Assembly: GCF_011058215.1 (NCBI RefSeq)
Contig: NZ_JAALFG010000002.1
Coordinates: 806,001 to 870,000, forward strand
DNA length: 64,000 nucleotides
Reading direction: 5' to 3'
Origin: Devosia aurantiaca
GTDB lineage: Bacteria; Pseudomonadota; Alphaproteobacteria; Rhizobiales; Devosiaceae
Positions 48,578-57,152 of this stretch are shown here, one piece after another. The position numbers were made by a program, and so were the translations under genes. The notes beneath the pieces were generated by a model, which searched no databases, was not told the DNA's origin, and saw nothing but the letters and a program-made list of their open reading frames with translations. The first letter of the stretch is position 1; each line of letters opens with the position of its first letter.

Positions 48578-48927
48578 CAGCTGCCCCGATAGGTGGAATA
48601 GGCAAACGGGCTGACCAGGAGCGGCACGTGGTAGTGGCTGTCTTCGGCAATGGTGAAGCGGATCGGCACGACATCGAGGAACGGCGTTTCGTTCTCGATG
48701 CCGATGCGCTCGAAATACTGGCCCACGTGAAAGCGGATTTCGAACTCGCCCTTCTGGAACTGCTCGCCCTCGAGCAGCGGCTGGTCGACCCGGCCGTCGG
48801 CATTGGTATAGCTGTCCGCAATGTGGTGGGTGTGATCGCCATGCACATAGTGCAATTCCAGCCGCATGCCGCGCGCCGGCTTGCCGTGCATCGTATCGAG
48901 CACGTGGGTGGTAAGGCGTCCCGCCAT
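48577..48927 (-). CDS. uraH: 5-hydroxyisourate hydrolase
   Basis: Transthyretin-like enzyme opening 5-hydroxyisourate to OHCU, the step after PuuD. 116 residues with the catalytic pattern RLTTHVLDTMHGKPA at the start and the C-terminal SPFAYSTYRGS tail (YRGS signature). First gene of the minus-strand purine operon, so its upstream region (48928-49071) should hold the operon promoter. Confidence 0.95.
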   Translation of the reverse strand: MAGRLTTHVLDTMHGKPARGMRLELHYVHGDHTHHIADSYTNADGRVDQPLLEGEQFQKGEFEIRFHVGQYFERIGIENETPFLDVVPIRFTIAEDSHYHVPLLVSPFAYSTYRGS

Positions 48928-49071
48928 GCTGCTGCTCCTCCGTCTACAATCACGACACTAGCGTAACAGCGGCGCGCCGCAATGCCCAATTTTTACCAAC
49001 TGGTCCACTTTTGCCCATCTTGTGATCGAGCGCGCTGTGGCTACACTTCGCGTCATTGATCCGACGAGGCA
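48928..49071. promoter_or_regulatory. Divergent control region between uraH operon and puuE-uraD
   Basis: 144 bases that must supply promoters to both arms. A short palindrome ACCAACTGGT and an AACTGGTCCACTTTT stretch lie near the middle (about 48996-49013) and look like possible sites for a GntR- or LysR-type regulator. No regulator gene for purines is visible nearby, so this is speculative. Confidence 0.35.
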
Positions 49072-50493
49072 ATGATGAACCGCTACCCCCGCAACATGCA
49101 CGGCTATGGCCAGACCCCGCCCCACGCAAACTGGCCCGGCGGCGCCAACATCGCCGTGCAGTTCGTGCTCAATTACGAAGAGGGCGGCGAGAACAATGTC
49201 CTCCATGGCGACGCCGCCTCCGAAGCGTTTCTGGTCGACGTGCTGGGCGCGGCGCCCTGGCCCAACCAGCGCCACGCCAATGTCGAATCCATGTACGAAT
49301 ACGGCGCCCGCGCCGGCTTCTGGCGGCTGCATCGCCTCTTCACCCAAGCCAATCTGCCGGTGACCGTTTATGGTGTCGCGACGGCATTGATGCGCGCCCC
49401 GGCGCAGCTCGCCGCCATGCAGGAGGCCGGTTGGGAAATCGCGTCGCACGGCCTTAAATGGGTGCAGCACAAGGACATGCCACCCGAAGAGGAACGCGGG
49501 CAGATTGCCGAGGCCATCCGCCTCCACACCATTGCCACCGGCGCGCGCCCCAGGGGCTGGTACACCGGACGGTCCTCGCTCAACACCGTCGACCTCGTCG
49601 CCGAAGCGGGCGGCTTTGCCTATATTTCCGATACCTATGACGACGACCTGCCCTATTGGAAGCTGATCGCCGGGCAGCCGCAGCTCATCATTCCTTATTC
49701 GCTTTCCACCAATGACATGCGCTTCGTCACTGGGCCGGGCTTCGACAATGGCGAGGAATATTTCACCTTCCTCAAGGACACGTTCGACTGCCTTTATGCC
49801 GAGGGCGAAGCCGGCGCGCCCAAGTTGATGTCGCTGGGCCTCCACTGCCGCCTGGTCGGCCAGCCGGGGCGCTTGCAGGGGCTCAAGAAGTTCGTCGAGT
49901 ACATCCGGGGCTTCGACAAGGTCTGGGTGCCCACCCGCTTGGCCATTGCCGAACACTGGGCGGCCGAACACCCCTATCAGGCACCAGAAGTTTTCCCGAG
50001 CCAGCTCGATAAAGATGAGTTCGTTCGCCGCTACGGCTCGATCTTCGAGCATTCTCCCTGGATCGCCGAGCGGGCCTGGGACGGCGAGATGGGACCGGCC
50101 AATGACACCGCGATCGGTCTCCATTTCGCCCTGCGCACGCAGTTCCGCATGGCAACGCCTGAAGAACGTCTGGCCGTGCTGCGCGCGCACCCCGACCTGG
50201 CGGGAAAACTCGCCGCCGCCAAGCGGCTGACGGCAGAGTCCACCGCCGAGCAGGCCTCGGCCGGCCTTGATCACCTGACCGACGAGGAGCGCGAAACCTT
50301 CACGCGCCTCAACACGGCCTATGTGGAAAAATTCGGCTTCCCCTTCATCATAGCCGTCCGCGATCACGACAAGGCATCGATCCTCGAAACTTTCGAACGC
50401 CGCATCGCCAATACCGCCGAGGATGAATTCGCCACCGCCGCCGCACAGGTCGAACGCATCGCGCTCCTGCGGCTCAAGGCAATCCTGCCATAG
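49072..50493 (+). CDS. Bifunctional allantoinase PuuE - OHCU decarboxylase UraD fusion
   Basis: 473 residues with two enzymes of consecutive steps. Residues 1-305 are a polysaccharide-deacetylase-fold allantoinase (WPGGANIAVQFVLNYEEGGENN, VYGVATAL, GWEIASHGLKW, YTGRSSLNTVDL). Residues about 315-473 are UraD (RYGSIFEHSPWIAERAW, AHPDLAGKLAAA, EKFGFPFIIAVRDHDK). UraD gives S-allantoin from OHCU and PuuE hydrolyses it to allantoate, so the fusion may channel allantoin. Head of a plus-strand arm divergent from uraH. Confidence 0.93.
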   Translation: MMNRYPRNMHGYGQTPPHANWPGGANIAVQFVLNYEEGGENNVLHGDAASEAFLVDVLGAAPWPNQRHANVESMYEYGARAGFWRLHRLFTQANLPVTVYGVATALMRAPAQLAAMQEAGWEIASHGLKWVQHKDMPPEEERGQIAEAIRLHTIATGARPRGWYTGRSSLNTVDLVAEAGGFAYISDTYDDDLPYWKLIAGQPQLIIPYSLSTNDMRFVTGPGFDNGEEYFTFLKDTFDCLYAEGEAGAPKLMSLGLHCRLVGQPGRLQGLKKFVEYIRGFDKVWVPTRLAIAEHWAAEHPYQAPEVFPSQLDKDEFVRRYGSIFEHSPWIAERAWDGEMGPANDTAIGLHFALRTQFRMATPEERLAVLRAHPDLAGKLAAAKRLTAESTAEQASAGLDHLTDEERETFTRLNTAYVEKFGFPFIIAVRDHDKASILETFERRIANTAEDEFATAAAQVERIALLRLKAILP

Positions 50494-50506
50494 GCCTCGT
50501 GTCGCG

Positions 50507-51019
50507 TTATTTGTAGAAGCCGGTACGGATATTGATCCCGTGCTCGAGAAAGACCTTCATGCCGCACAACATGCCGGTCCAGCCCTCGCAATTGCCATAG
50601 GATGACTTGAGCCCGCCCGGGGTCTGACGCCAGCCACTCTCGGATATGGTCACCAATGTGCGCCCGTCTTCAAGACCGGTGAATTCCATGGTGACCGTCG
50701 TCTTGTAGCCCACCGGCTGTGGCGTTTCGCCCGTTGTGCTCGGCTCGGTGGCCTCGCTGGCATCCCACTTGAGAACGATCTTCTGGTCCGGCACCACTTC
50801 CACGACCTCGACCGGGAAGGCACCCGGAAAATCGTGGAAATCCCACGTCACGGTCGCCCCGGTTTCAAGCCGCCCCACGGCCTCGCCGGTGGTGAAATAG
50901 CCTGACAACTGCTTGGGATCAGCCACCGCTTCGAACACTTCATGCACCGGTTTGCTGATCCGCCCCGATACCCGGAATGCCAGGTTCAGGTCCTTATCCT
51001 TGGACGTCACTGCACGCAT
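50507..51019 (-). CDS. SRPBCC/AHSA1-type domain protein
   Basis: 170 residues with a START-like lipid/ligand-binding fold: ISKPVHEVFEAVADPKQLSGYFTTG, VTWDFHDFPGAF and GWTGMLCGMKVFLEHG near the C-terminus. GGAGG eight bases ahead of ATG 51019 marks the start. Divergently paired with an ArsR regulator, the standard SRPBCC-ArsR arrangement, where the regulator represses this gene. Ligand unknown. Confidence 0.82.
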   Translation of the reverse strand: MRAVTSKDKDLNLAFRVSGRISKPVHEVFEAVADPKQLSGYFTTGEAVGRLETGATVTWDFHDFPGAFPVEVVEVVPDQKIVLKWDASEATEPSTTGETPQPVGYKTTVTMEFTGLEDGRTLVTISESGWRQTPGGLKSSYGNCEGWTGMLCGMKVFLEHGINIRTGFYK

Positions 51020-51054
51020 GTCGATCTTCCTCCAACTTGACGGGTCGGACAATA

Positions 51055-51072
51055 TGTTATAGTTTCATAACA
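51055..51072. promoter_or_regulatory. Inverted repeat, candidate ArsR operator
   Basis: TGTTAT-AGTTTC-ATAACA lies between the divergent ArsR and SRPBCC genes, overlapping the ArsR start codon's first base. The AT-rich inverted repeat in a GC-rich stretch suits an autorepressing ArsR site. Confidence 0.55.
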
Positions 51073-51404
51073 TGTCAACCGACGACGCAGACGACTTGAT
51101 CTTCAAGGCCCTTGGCCACCGCGTTCGGCGGCGCATTCTCGATCATCTGAAGACCGAGCCGCACACCACCGGTTCGCTCTGCGCGCTGTTCCCCGACCTC
51201 GACCGCTGTACCGTGATGCAGCATCTGGGCGTGCTGGAAGAGGCTGGCCTCGTCATTCCCGAAAAGCGCGGGCGCGAGCGCTGGAACCACCTCGACGCCC
51301 TCCCCATCCACGCCATCCACGAACGCTGGATCGGCCCCTATGCGGCCTACGCAGCATCGATGTTGAGCAAACTGAAGAAGACGGTGGAAGCGGAGGTGTC
51401 TTAG
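51072..51404 (+). CDS. ArsR-family transcriptional regulator
   Basis: 110-residue winged-helix protein: ALGHRVRRRILDHLK, then PDLDRCTVMQHLGVLEEAGLVI, the recognition helix, and KRGRERWNHLDALPIHAIHERW. It lacks the CxC metal-binding motif of arsenic or zinc sensors, so it is a non-metal type, consistent with pairing to an SRPBCC protein. Start at 51072 lies in the inverted repeat at the divergent region. Confidence 0.88.
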   Translation: MSTDDADDLIFKALGHRVRRRILDHLKTEPHTTGSLCALFPDLDRCTVMQHLGVLEEAGLVIPEKRGRERWNHLDALPIHAIHERWIGPYAAYAASMLSKLKKTVEAEVS

Positions 51405-51420
51405 AGCCGTCCTTTTCAGT

Positions 51421-51507
51421 AGACCTCATCCTGAGCCTGTCGAAGGACGAGGTCGTGGCATAGTCGTTTGCCCGACCTCGTGGTTCGACAAGCTCACCAT
51501 GAGGTCT
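51421..51507. repeat. Intergenic palindromic repeat family A, copy 4
   Basis: AGACCTCATCCTGAGCCTG arm and GTTCGACAAGCTCACC arm with AGGTCT end, 16 bases past the ArsR stop. One arm differs by a base from the other copies. Confidence 0.85.
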
Positions 51508-51578
51508 CCGATGCATCGATGCGTGACAACGATGCTGGTGACGCTTAGTCTTTGGCAAAACAACAAGTTCGGTCCTCT

Positions 51579-52391
51579 ATGCCCTACGCCTCCCCTTCCG
51601 CCGGCCTGCCGCCGCAGATGGCACTCCATACCGGCCGCGCCGTGTTTACCGAGGCCTATGCCGTGATCCCGCGCGAATGCATGCGCGACATCGTCACCTC
51701 TTACCTGCCGCATTGGCGGGAGAGCCGGGTCTGGATCATCGCGCGCCCGCTCTCGGGTTTCTCCGAGACGTTTTCGCAATATGTGGTCGAGGTTGCGCCA
51801 GGGGGTGGCAGCGAGCGGCCCGAGATCAATCCCGACGCCGAAGGCGTGCTCTTCGTGGTTGCGGGTTCGGTGACGGTCACCGTCGAAGGCCAAACGCATC
51901 ACCTCAAGGAAGGCAGCTATGCTTTCCTGCCGCCCGGCAGCCATTGGACCCTCGCTAATCGCACGACGGAGTCGGCGCGCTTCCATTGGATCCGCAAACG
52001 CTATGAGAAGGTCGACGGCATCGACTTGCCGCCCGCCTTCGTGTCGAGCGACCAGGACGAGCCCATTCGCTGGATGCCGGACACCAGGGACACCTGGGGC
52101 ACGACGCGCTTCGTCGAACCCAGCGATCCGCGCCACGACATGCATGTCAACATCGTGACGCTCGAGCCCGGCGCCGTCATTCCCTTCGAGGAAACCCATG
52201 TCATGGAGCACGGCCTTTATGTGCTTCAAGGCAAAGCGGTCTATCGGCTCAACCGCGACTGGGTCGAGGTCGAGGCCGGCGACTTCATGTGGCTGCGCGC
52301 CTTCTGCCCGCAGGCCTGCTACGCGGGACCAGAACGGTTCCGCTATCTGCTCTACAAGGACGTCAACCGCCACGCCAAGCTGCCGTTCTGA
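51579..52391 (+). CDS. allE: (S)-ureidoglycine aminohydrolase
   Basis: Bicupin enzyme converting (S)-ureidoglycine, formed from allantoate, to (S)-ureidoglycolate. 270 residues with two cupin cores: [33 protein letters not shown] and [23 protein letters not shown], carrying metal-binding His/Glu in the second (THVMEHG). Start ATG 51579 ([12 protein letters not shown]). Its stop overlaps the allA start (TGATG), giving a coupled pair. Confidence 0.92.
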   Translation: MPYASPSAGLPPQMALHTGRAVFTEAYAVIPRECMRDIVTSYLPHWRESRVWIIARPLSGFSETFSQYVVEVAPGGGSERPEINPDAEGVLFVVAGSVTVTVEGQTHHLKEGSYAFLPPGSHWTLANRTTESARFHWIRKRYEKVDGIDLPPAFVSSDQDEPIRWMPDTRDTWGTTRFVEPSDPRHDMHVNIVTLEPGAVIPFEETHVMEHGLYVLQGKAVYRLNRDWVEVEAGDFMWLRAFCPQACYAGPERFRYLLYKDVNRHAKLPF

Positions 52392-52884
52392 TGATCGACC
52401 GCATCCTCGCCATCGAGCCACTGACCGCCGAGGCCTTTGCCCCCTTCGGCCAGGTGATCGACACTGCCGGCGCGCATCACTATCCGATCAACAATGGCAT
52501 GACCGAGCGCTACCATGACCTCGCCCGGGTCGAGCTCGGCGGCGTTCATGCGCGGCCGCTGATCTCCATTTTTTATGGCCAACCCTATGCACTGCCGCTT
52601 TCGCTGACGCTGGTCGAGCGCCACCCCTCGGCAGCCAGGCATTCTATCCGCTGGACAGCGCGGAATGGTTGGTGATCGTGGCCGAGGACGATCACGGCAG
52701 CCCGACCCGGCTTCGCGTTTTCCGACCGGCGCCAGACCAGGGCGTCAACATTGCCATGAACACCTGGCATGGCGTCCTGACAGTGCTGGAGCGGCCCGCG
52801 CGCTTCCTCGTGGTCGATCGCGGCGGCGACGGAGTTAATTTGGAAGAACATCACTTTGCCGAGCCGTGGCTCGTTAAGCCTTAA
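52391..52884 (+). CDS. allA: Ureidoglycolate lyase (frameshifted)
   Basis: Cleaves ureidoglycolate to glyoxylate and urea, finishing the ring's breakdown. The N-terminal half ([28 protein letters not shown]) and the C-terminal half ([25 protein letters not shown]) match AllA. At 52624-52627 four C should be five, giving [19 protein letters not shown] at the junction; corrected length 164 residues, normal. The break is again a C-run loss. Confidence 0.9.
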
Positions 52885-52950
52885 CGGCGCTTCGCCTCGC
52901 AACCTTCGCATGGCTACGCTATTTTCCTCCCAACCTTCGGGGAGACGTGC

Positions 52951-53718
52951 ATGCGGTGGTCGAGACTGATTGGCATTATCGTCGCGCTGGGCCTCTTCGC
53001 TGTGCCGGCTCTCGCCCAGGCACGACGTTGACCGGAACCGTCACCTATAACGAACGCATGGCGTTGCCACGCGGCGCCTTCCTGCAGGTCAGCCTCGTGC
53101 GCCTGCCCGGCGGTCAGGCTGTGACCGGCGCCGCCGCCGCCATCCCGGCCAAGGGGCAGCTGCCGATCGCCTGGACGCTCAACCTTCACGACGGTGTCGC
53201 CACGGATAGGGCCAGCTACGGCATCCTCGCCGACATTGCCGTGGGCGGCCGCGTTCTGTTCCGAACGACCCACCCCGTGCCGGTGGACGTGGGTGCGGAA
53301 AGCCCGACTGCCGTGCTGGTCCGCTTCTCTCCCGATCCGGAGCCTGACGCCGTGGAAGTCGAAACTTCAGCCGCCCCCGGATGGGTTGATCGATCAGTTA
53401 TGGACCGTCACCAGCATCGGCGGCCGGCCTGTAACCGGCACGCGCCCGCTGACGCTTTCGATTGCAGCCGATCATCGCGCCGGCGGCAGTGCCGGCTGCA
53501 ACAACTTCTTCACCGAAGCGACGATCGACGACAGCAAGCTTCATTTCGGCCCCGCCGCCGCGACCCGCATGGCCTGCGCGACCGCGATCGCGGACCAGGA
53601 AACCGCATTCCTCGCCGCTCTCGCTGCCGTCGGCGGCTACGAACTGGACAGCACCAGCTTGCGCCTTCTCGATGCGGCAGGCATACCGCTGATCGGCTTG
53701 ATACGCGCAGCGGAGTGA
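52951..53718 (+). CDS. Exported YbaY-META domain fusion (two frameshifts)
   Basis: 255 residues as corrected. Signal peptide MRWSRLIGIIVALGLFAVPALAQ; then a YbaY-like domain (TLTGTVTYNERMALPRGAFLQVSLVRL); then a META/HslJ-like domain (LWTVTSIGGRPV, GSAGCNNFFTEATI, TRMACATAIAD). Breaks at 53019-53021 (lost base, joining AQA to TTLTG) and 53379-53380 (extra G, giving APDGLIDQLW) compensate. Heat-shock META proteins in enterics confer novobiocin and stress resistance; here a periplasmic stress role is plausible but unproven. Confidence 0.7.
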
Positions 53719-53722
53719 TCGC

Positions 53723-54346
53723 TTGGAAACGCCGGATCTGATCGAACGCCTTCTCGACGTCATCGAGAACAGCATCGCGCCGGTAACCGCCGACGGTGTC
53801 GCCCGCGGCAACAAGCTTTTCGGCGCCGCCATCCTGCGCAAGTCCGACCTTTCGGTCGTGGTCGCTGAAACCAATAACGAGATCGAAAATCCGCTCTGGC
53901 ACGGCGAGATGCACGCCATCAAGCGCTTCTTCGAACTGCCGGCGGCGGAACGCCCTGACGTCAAGGACTGCCTGTTCCTCGCCACGCACGAGCCCTGCTC
54001 GCTCTGCCTGTCCGGCATTACCTGGTCGGGCTTCGATAACTTCTATTATCTTTTCAGCCATGCCGACAGCCGCGACAGCTTCGCCATTCCCTACGACATT
54101 CAGATCCTCAAGGCCGTCTATGCCGTGCCCGAACCGGAGACGGGCCTGGTGTCGGCGAACCGCGATCTCTACAACCGGCAAAACCAGTTCTGGACCAGCC
54201 ATAGCCTCCAGCAACTGATCGCAGGGCTGGACCGGGCGCATAAGGAATTGCTCCTCGCCCGCGTCGACGATCTCACTGCGCTTTATCGCGATCTGTCGGC
54301 GACCTACCAGAAGAGCAAGGGCGGCAAGGGCATCCCGCTGGCCTGA
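53723..54346 (+). CDS. Nucleoside deaminase-family protein
   Basis: 207 residues with the cytidine-deaminase-fold zinc motifs: HGEMHAI near residue 57 and HEPCSLCLSGI near 88. The long C-terminal region sets it apart from small tRNA-A34 deaminases; relatives act on free nucleosides or bases. Start TTG 53723 has GGAG seven bases ahead, overlapping the upstream stop region, so it is coupled to the YbaY-META gene. Substrate unknown; the nearby purine island makes purines plausible. Confidence 0.78.
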   Translation: METPDLIERLLDVIENSIAPVTADGVARGNKLFGAAILRKSDLSVVVAETNNEIENPLWHGEMHAIKRFFELPAAERPDVKDCLFLATHEPCSLCLSGITWSGFDNFYYLFSHADSRDSFAIPYDIQILKAVYAVPEPETGLVSANRDLYNRQNQFWTSHSLQQLIAGLDRAHKELLLARVDDLTALYRDLSATYQKSKGGKGIPLA

Positions 54347-54413
54347 GAGCCGAACCTTCCGCCGTCTTTTGCGTTCCCGTTGGGTTCACAGCACCAAACG
54401 GGGAAAATCCGCC

Positions 54414-55208
54414 ATGTCCAACGTGATGTCGCCAAACGCTGGCGCGGCACCATTGCTCGCCGTCTTTACCGATTTTGACGGTACGCTTGTCGAGCTGGCG
54501 GAAACGCCCGACGCCGTGGACGTGTCCTCCGAATTGACCGATCGGCTCGATCGGGTGATCAACGATTTCGACCATGCCTTTGCCGTGCTGACCGGACGCG
54601 AGATCGTCGACATCGACCGCTTCTTGTCGCCGCTGCAGGTCGCCGTTGCCGGTGCCCATGGCGCACAGCGCCGCCGCGCCGATGGCACGATCGAAGCCAT
54701 GGATGAGGACGTAAGCGCGACGGCAGAAGCTATTGCGGCCGCGCTCGAGCCATTGGTCGAAGCCAATCCGGCGTTGATCCTCGAGCCCAAGGATGGCTCG
54801 GTCGCCCTTCACTTCCGCCAGGCGCCGGAGCTTGAAGGTGTGTGTCATCTGGCGATGCAGGAAGCGCTGCACGATCATCCGCATTTTACGCTCGTCCCCG
54901 GCAAGATGGTGCTCGAGGCCCGTGCCGTGGGACTCGACAAGGGCGCAGCCCTCCGCGCCTTCATGCAGGAAGAACCCTTCGCCGGCCGCACGCCGATTTT
55001 TATCGGCGACGACCGCACCGACGACGAAGACGCCTTCCGCGCTGCGCAGGAACTTGGCGGCGTCGGCATCAAGCTTGGCGCTGGCGAAACTGCCGCGCGT
55101 CTGCGCATCGCCGATGTCGCCTCGGTTCATGCCCTGCTGCGCGGCCTGGGTGACATGGCCCAGAGCGGTCATGTTCCTGAGCCGCTGCTCACCGACACCG
55201 CCCACTAA
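54414..55208 (+). CDS. otsB: Trehalose-6-phosphate phosphatase
   Basis: HAD-superfamily phosphatase making trehalose from trehalose 6-phosphate. 264 residues: motif I FTDFDGTLVEL (nucleophile Asp, acid Asp), VLTGREIVD, KDGSVALHFR and the motif IV FIGDDRTDDEDAF. Start 54414 MSNVMSPN. It precedes otsA, 20 bases apart. Trehalose acts as an osmoprotectant. Confidence 0.92.
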   Translation: MSNVMSPNAGAAPLLAVFTDFDGTLVELAETPDAVDVSSELTDRLDRVINDFDHAFAVLTGREIVDIDRFLSPLQVAVAGAHGAQRRRADGTIEAMDEDVSATAEAIAAALEPLVEANPALILEPKDGSVALHFRQAPELEGVCHLAMQEALHDHPHFTLVPGKMVLEARAVGLDKGAALRAFMQEEPFAGRTPIFIGDDRTDDEDAFRAAQELGGVGIKLGAGETAARLRIADVASVHALLRGLGDMAQSGHVPEPLLTDTAH

Positions 55209-55228
55209 GAATAAGGAACCCGTTCAGC

Positions 55229-56638
55229 ATGAGCCGTATCGTCGTCGTATCGAACCGCACGCCCGGCAAGGGGCCCGTTGCCGGCGGGCTTGCCGTGGCC
55301 TTGCGCAAGGTGTTGAGCGAACGAGAAGGCTTTTGGTTCGGCTGGTCCGGCAAGCTCAGCGAACAGCCGGCGCGCGAGGCCCACTTCGAGGACGTGGATG
55401 GCATGCAGGTCGCCAAAATCGACCTCACCCGCGACGATCACCACGCCTATTACGCCGGCTTTTCCAATTCCATCCTCTGGCCCAGCTTCCACCTTCGGCT
55501 CGACCTCGCGACGATCGAAGCCACTGGTACGAGGGCTACCGGCGGGTGAACGGTCAGTTCGCCCGAGCATTGTTGCCGTTGCTCAAGCCCGACGACATCG
55601 TCTGGGTGCATGATTATCACCTGATCCCGCTGGCCTCAGAATTACGCGCGCTTGGCGCCCGCAACCGGATCGGCTTTTACCTCCACATTCCCTTCCCCAC
55701 AGCCGACGCGCTTTACGCCATTCCCAACCATGGCGAGCTGATGCGCGACCTGTCGCGCTACGACCTCATCGGCTTCCAGGCCAATCGCGACGTCGCTGCC
55801 TTCCGAGAATTCGCCGAACACCAGGCTCCCTCAACCTTCGGCGGCCTCAACACCAAGCACATCGACTTTTCCCGCACCGAGGTGGAAGCCTTCCCCATCG
55901 GCTCGGACCCGGATGCTTTCGCCAAACTCGCCATCAGCCCCGCCGCGACCAAGATGGTTCACCGCATGAAACGGGCTTTGGGCGAGCAGAACCTGATCCT
56001 GGGTGTCGACCGCCTCGATTATTCCAAGGGCTTGCCGCAGCGGGTCGAGGCCTATGAAAAGCTTCTCGCCAACAATCACCGCTTCCGCCGCAATGTGCAC
56101 ATGCTGCAGGTGGCGCCGCCCTCGCGCGACACAATCAAGGAATATCAGGAAACCAGCGACCAGCTCGACGCCATTTGCGGCCGCGTCATGGGCGAGTTCG
56201 CCGAACCCGACTGGGCGCCACTGACCTATGTGAAACGCGCTTATGGGCAGCCGAGCCTTGCTGGACTTTACCGCCTCGCTCGTGTTGGCCTCGTGACCCC
56301 GCTGCGCGACGGCATGAATCTCGTCGCGCATGAATATATCGGCGCCCAGAAGCCTGAAAACCCAGGCGTCCTGGTGCTGTCGCGCTTTGCCGGCGCTGCC
56401 GAAATTTTTCCCGAGGCCCTGCTGGTCAACCCCTTCGACACCGACGAAACCGCGGAAGCCCTGCGCATGGCGCTCGACATGGACCTCGACGAACGCAAGA
56501 GCCGCTGGCAATCGCTGGTGCGCGGCCCGCACCCACAATGTCGACGACTGGGCCATCAGCTTCCTCGACCGCCTCGCGCCCGCTGACAAGGACAAGTCCT
56601 CAACGCGGGATATCTTGTATCTGGCCTCGGTGGCCTGA
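55229..56638 (+). CDS. otsA: Trehalose-6-phosphate synthase (two frameshifts)
   Basis: Glycosyltransferase family 20 enzyme joining UDP-glucose and glucose 6-phosphate. Start MSRIVVVSNRTPGKGPVAGGL is intact; the core has WVHDYHLIPLASELRALG, IGFYLHIPFP, GVDRLDYSKGLPQR and RDGMNLVAHEYI. Breaks at about 55524 (lost base, joining EAT to WYEGYRRVNGQ) and 56524-56525 (extra G; LVRARTHNVDDWAISFLDRL) split it in three; net zero, 469 residues. Operon with otsB. Confidence 0.9.
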
Positions 56639-56668
56639 TGTATGATCACATGCAGTATGGAGGCTTGA

Positions 56669-56920
56669 ATGGCCAAGAAACTGCTCGTCACAGCGATGTG
56701 GGATCAAGACGCTGAAGTCTGGGTCGCAACGAGCGACGACATTCCAGGACTTGCAACAGAGGCACACACCCTGGACCGGCTGTTGGAACGGGTTGTCGCG
56801 GTTGCTCCCGAACTCCTCGATGACAACGCTCACCTGATCGACCCCAAGCCGCAGCCTGGTGAAACCTTCGATATCTGCATCATGTCGCAGGTAACGATGA
56901 CTGCCAGCCAAGCGGCCTGA
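56669..56920 (+). CDS. HicB-like antitoxin, DUF1902 type
   Basis: 83 residues resembling the HicB pseudo-RNase H fold (WDQDAEVWVATSDDIPGLATEA, LDRLLERVVAVAPELL). No DNA-binding tail is visible. Its stop overlaps the next start (TGATG-like), a coupled toxin-antitoxin pair. Order is antitoxin then toxin, the reverse of the classic hicAB order; such partners often carry DUF1902. Confidence 0.75.
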   Translation: MAKKLLVTAMWDQDAEVWVATSDDIPGLATEAHTLDRLLERVVAVAPELLDDNAHLIDPKPQPGETFDICIMSQVTMTASQAA

Positions 56921-57117
56921 TGGTCAAAGGCTTTTATGCGCAGATCGTAGACGCGCTAAAAGCTGCCGGTTGTGAGTTTCGCCGCAGCGGCAAAGGCGAC
57001 CATGAGATTTGGTATAGCCCCATTACCAATCGCACGTTTTCCGTCGACCGTGGCAGCCTCTCAAGGCACACCGCCAATGCCGTTATGAAGCAGGCCGGCA
57101 TCAACAAACATTTCTAA
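56920..57117 (+). CDS. HicA-family mRNA interferase toxin
   Basis: 65-residue YcfA/HicA fold: VDALKAAGCEFRRSGKGDHEIWYSP has the conserved double-stranded-RNA-binding-like core with catalytic His (GDHEIW), followed by SRHTANAVMKQAGI. HicA cleaves mRNA and is blocked by HicB. Start overlaps the antitoxin gene by one base. Confidence 0.82.
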   Translation: MVKGFYAQIVDALKAAGCEFRRSGKGDHEIWYSPITNRTFSVDRGSLSRHTANAVMKQAGINKHF

Positions 57118-57123
57118 AAGAAA

Positions 57124-57146
57124 AGGGCGACCCGCGGGCCGCCCTC
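57124..57146. terminator. Bidirectional terminator between hicA-like gene and helicase
   Basis: AGGGCGACC...GGCCGCCCT stem with one mismatch; on the minus strand it is followed by CTTTTCTTTTAG, so it ends the helicase gene best. Confidence 0.7.
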
Positions 57147-57152
57147 CAATCC

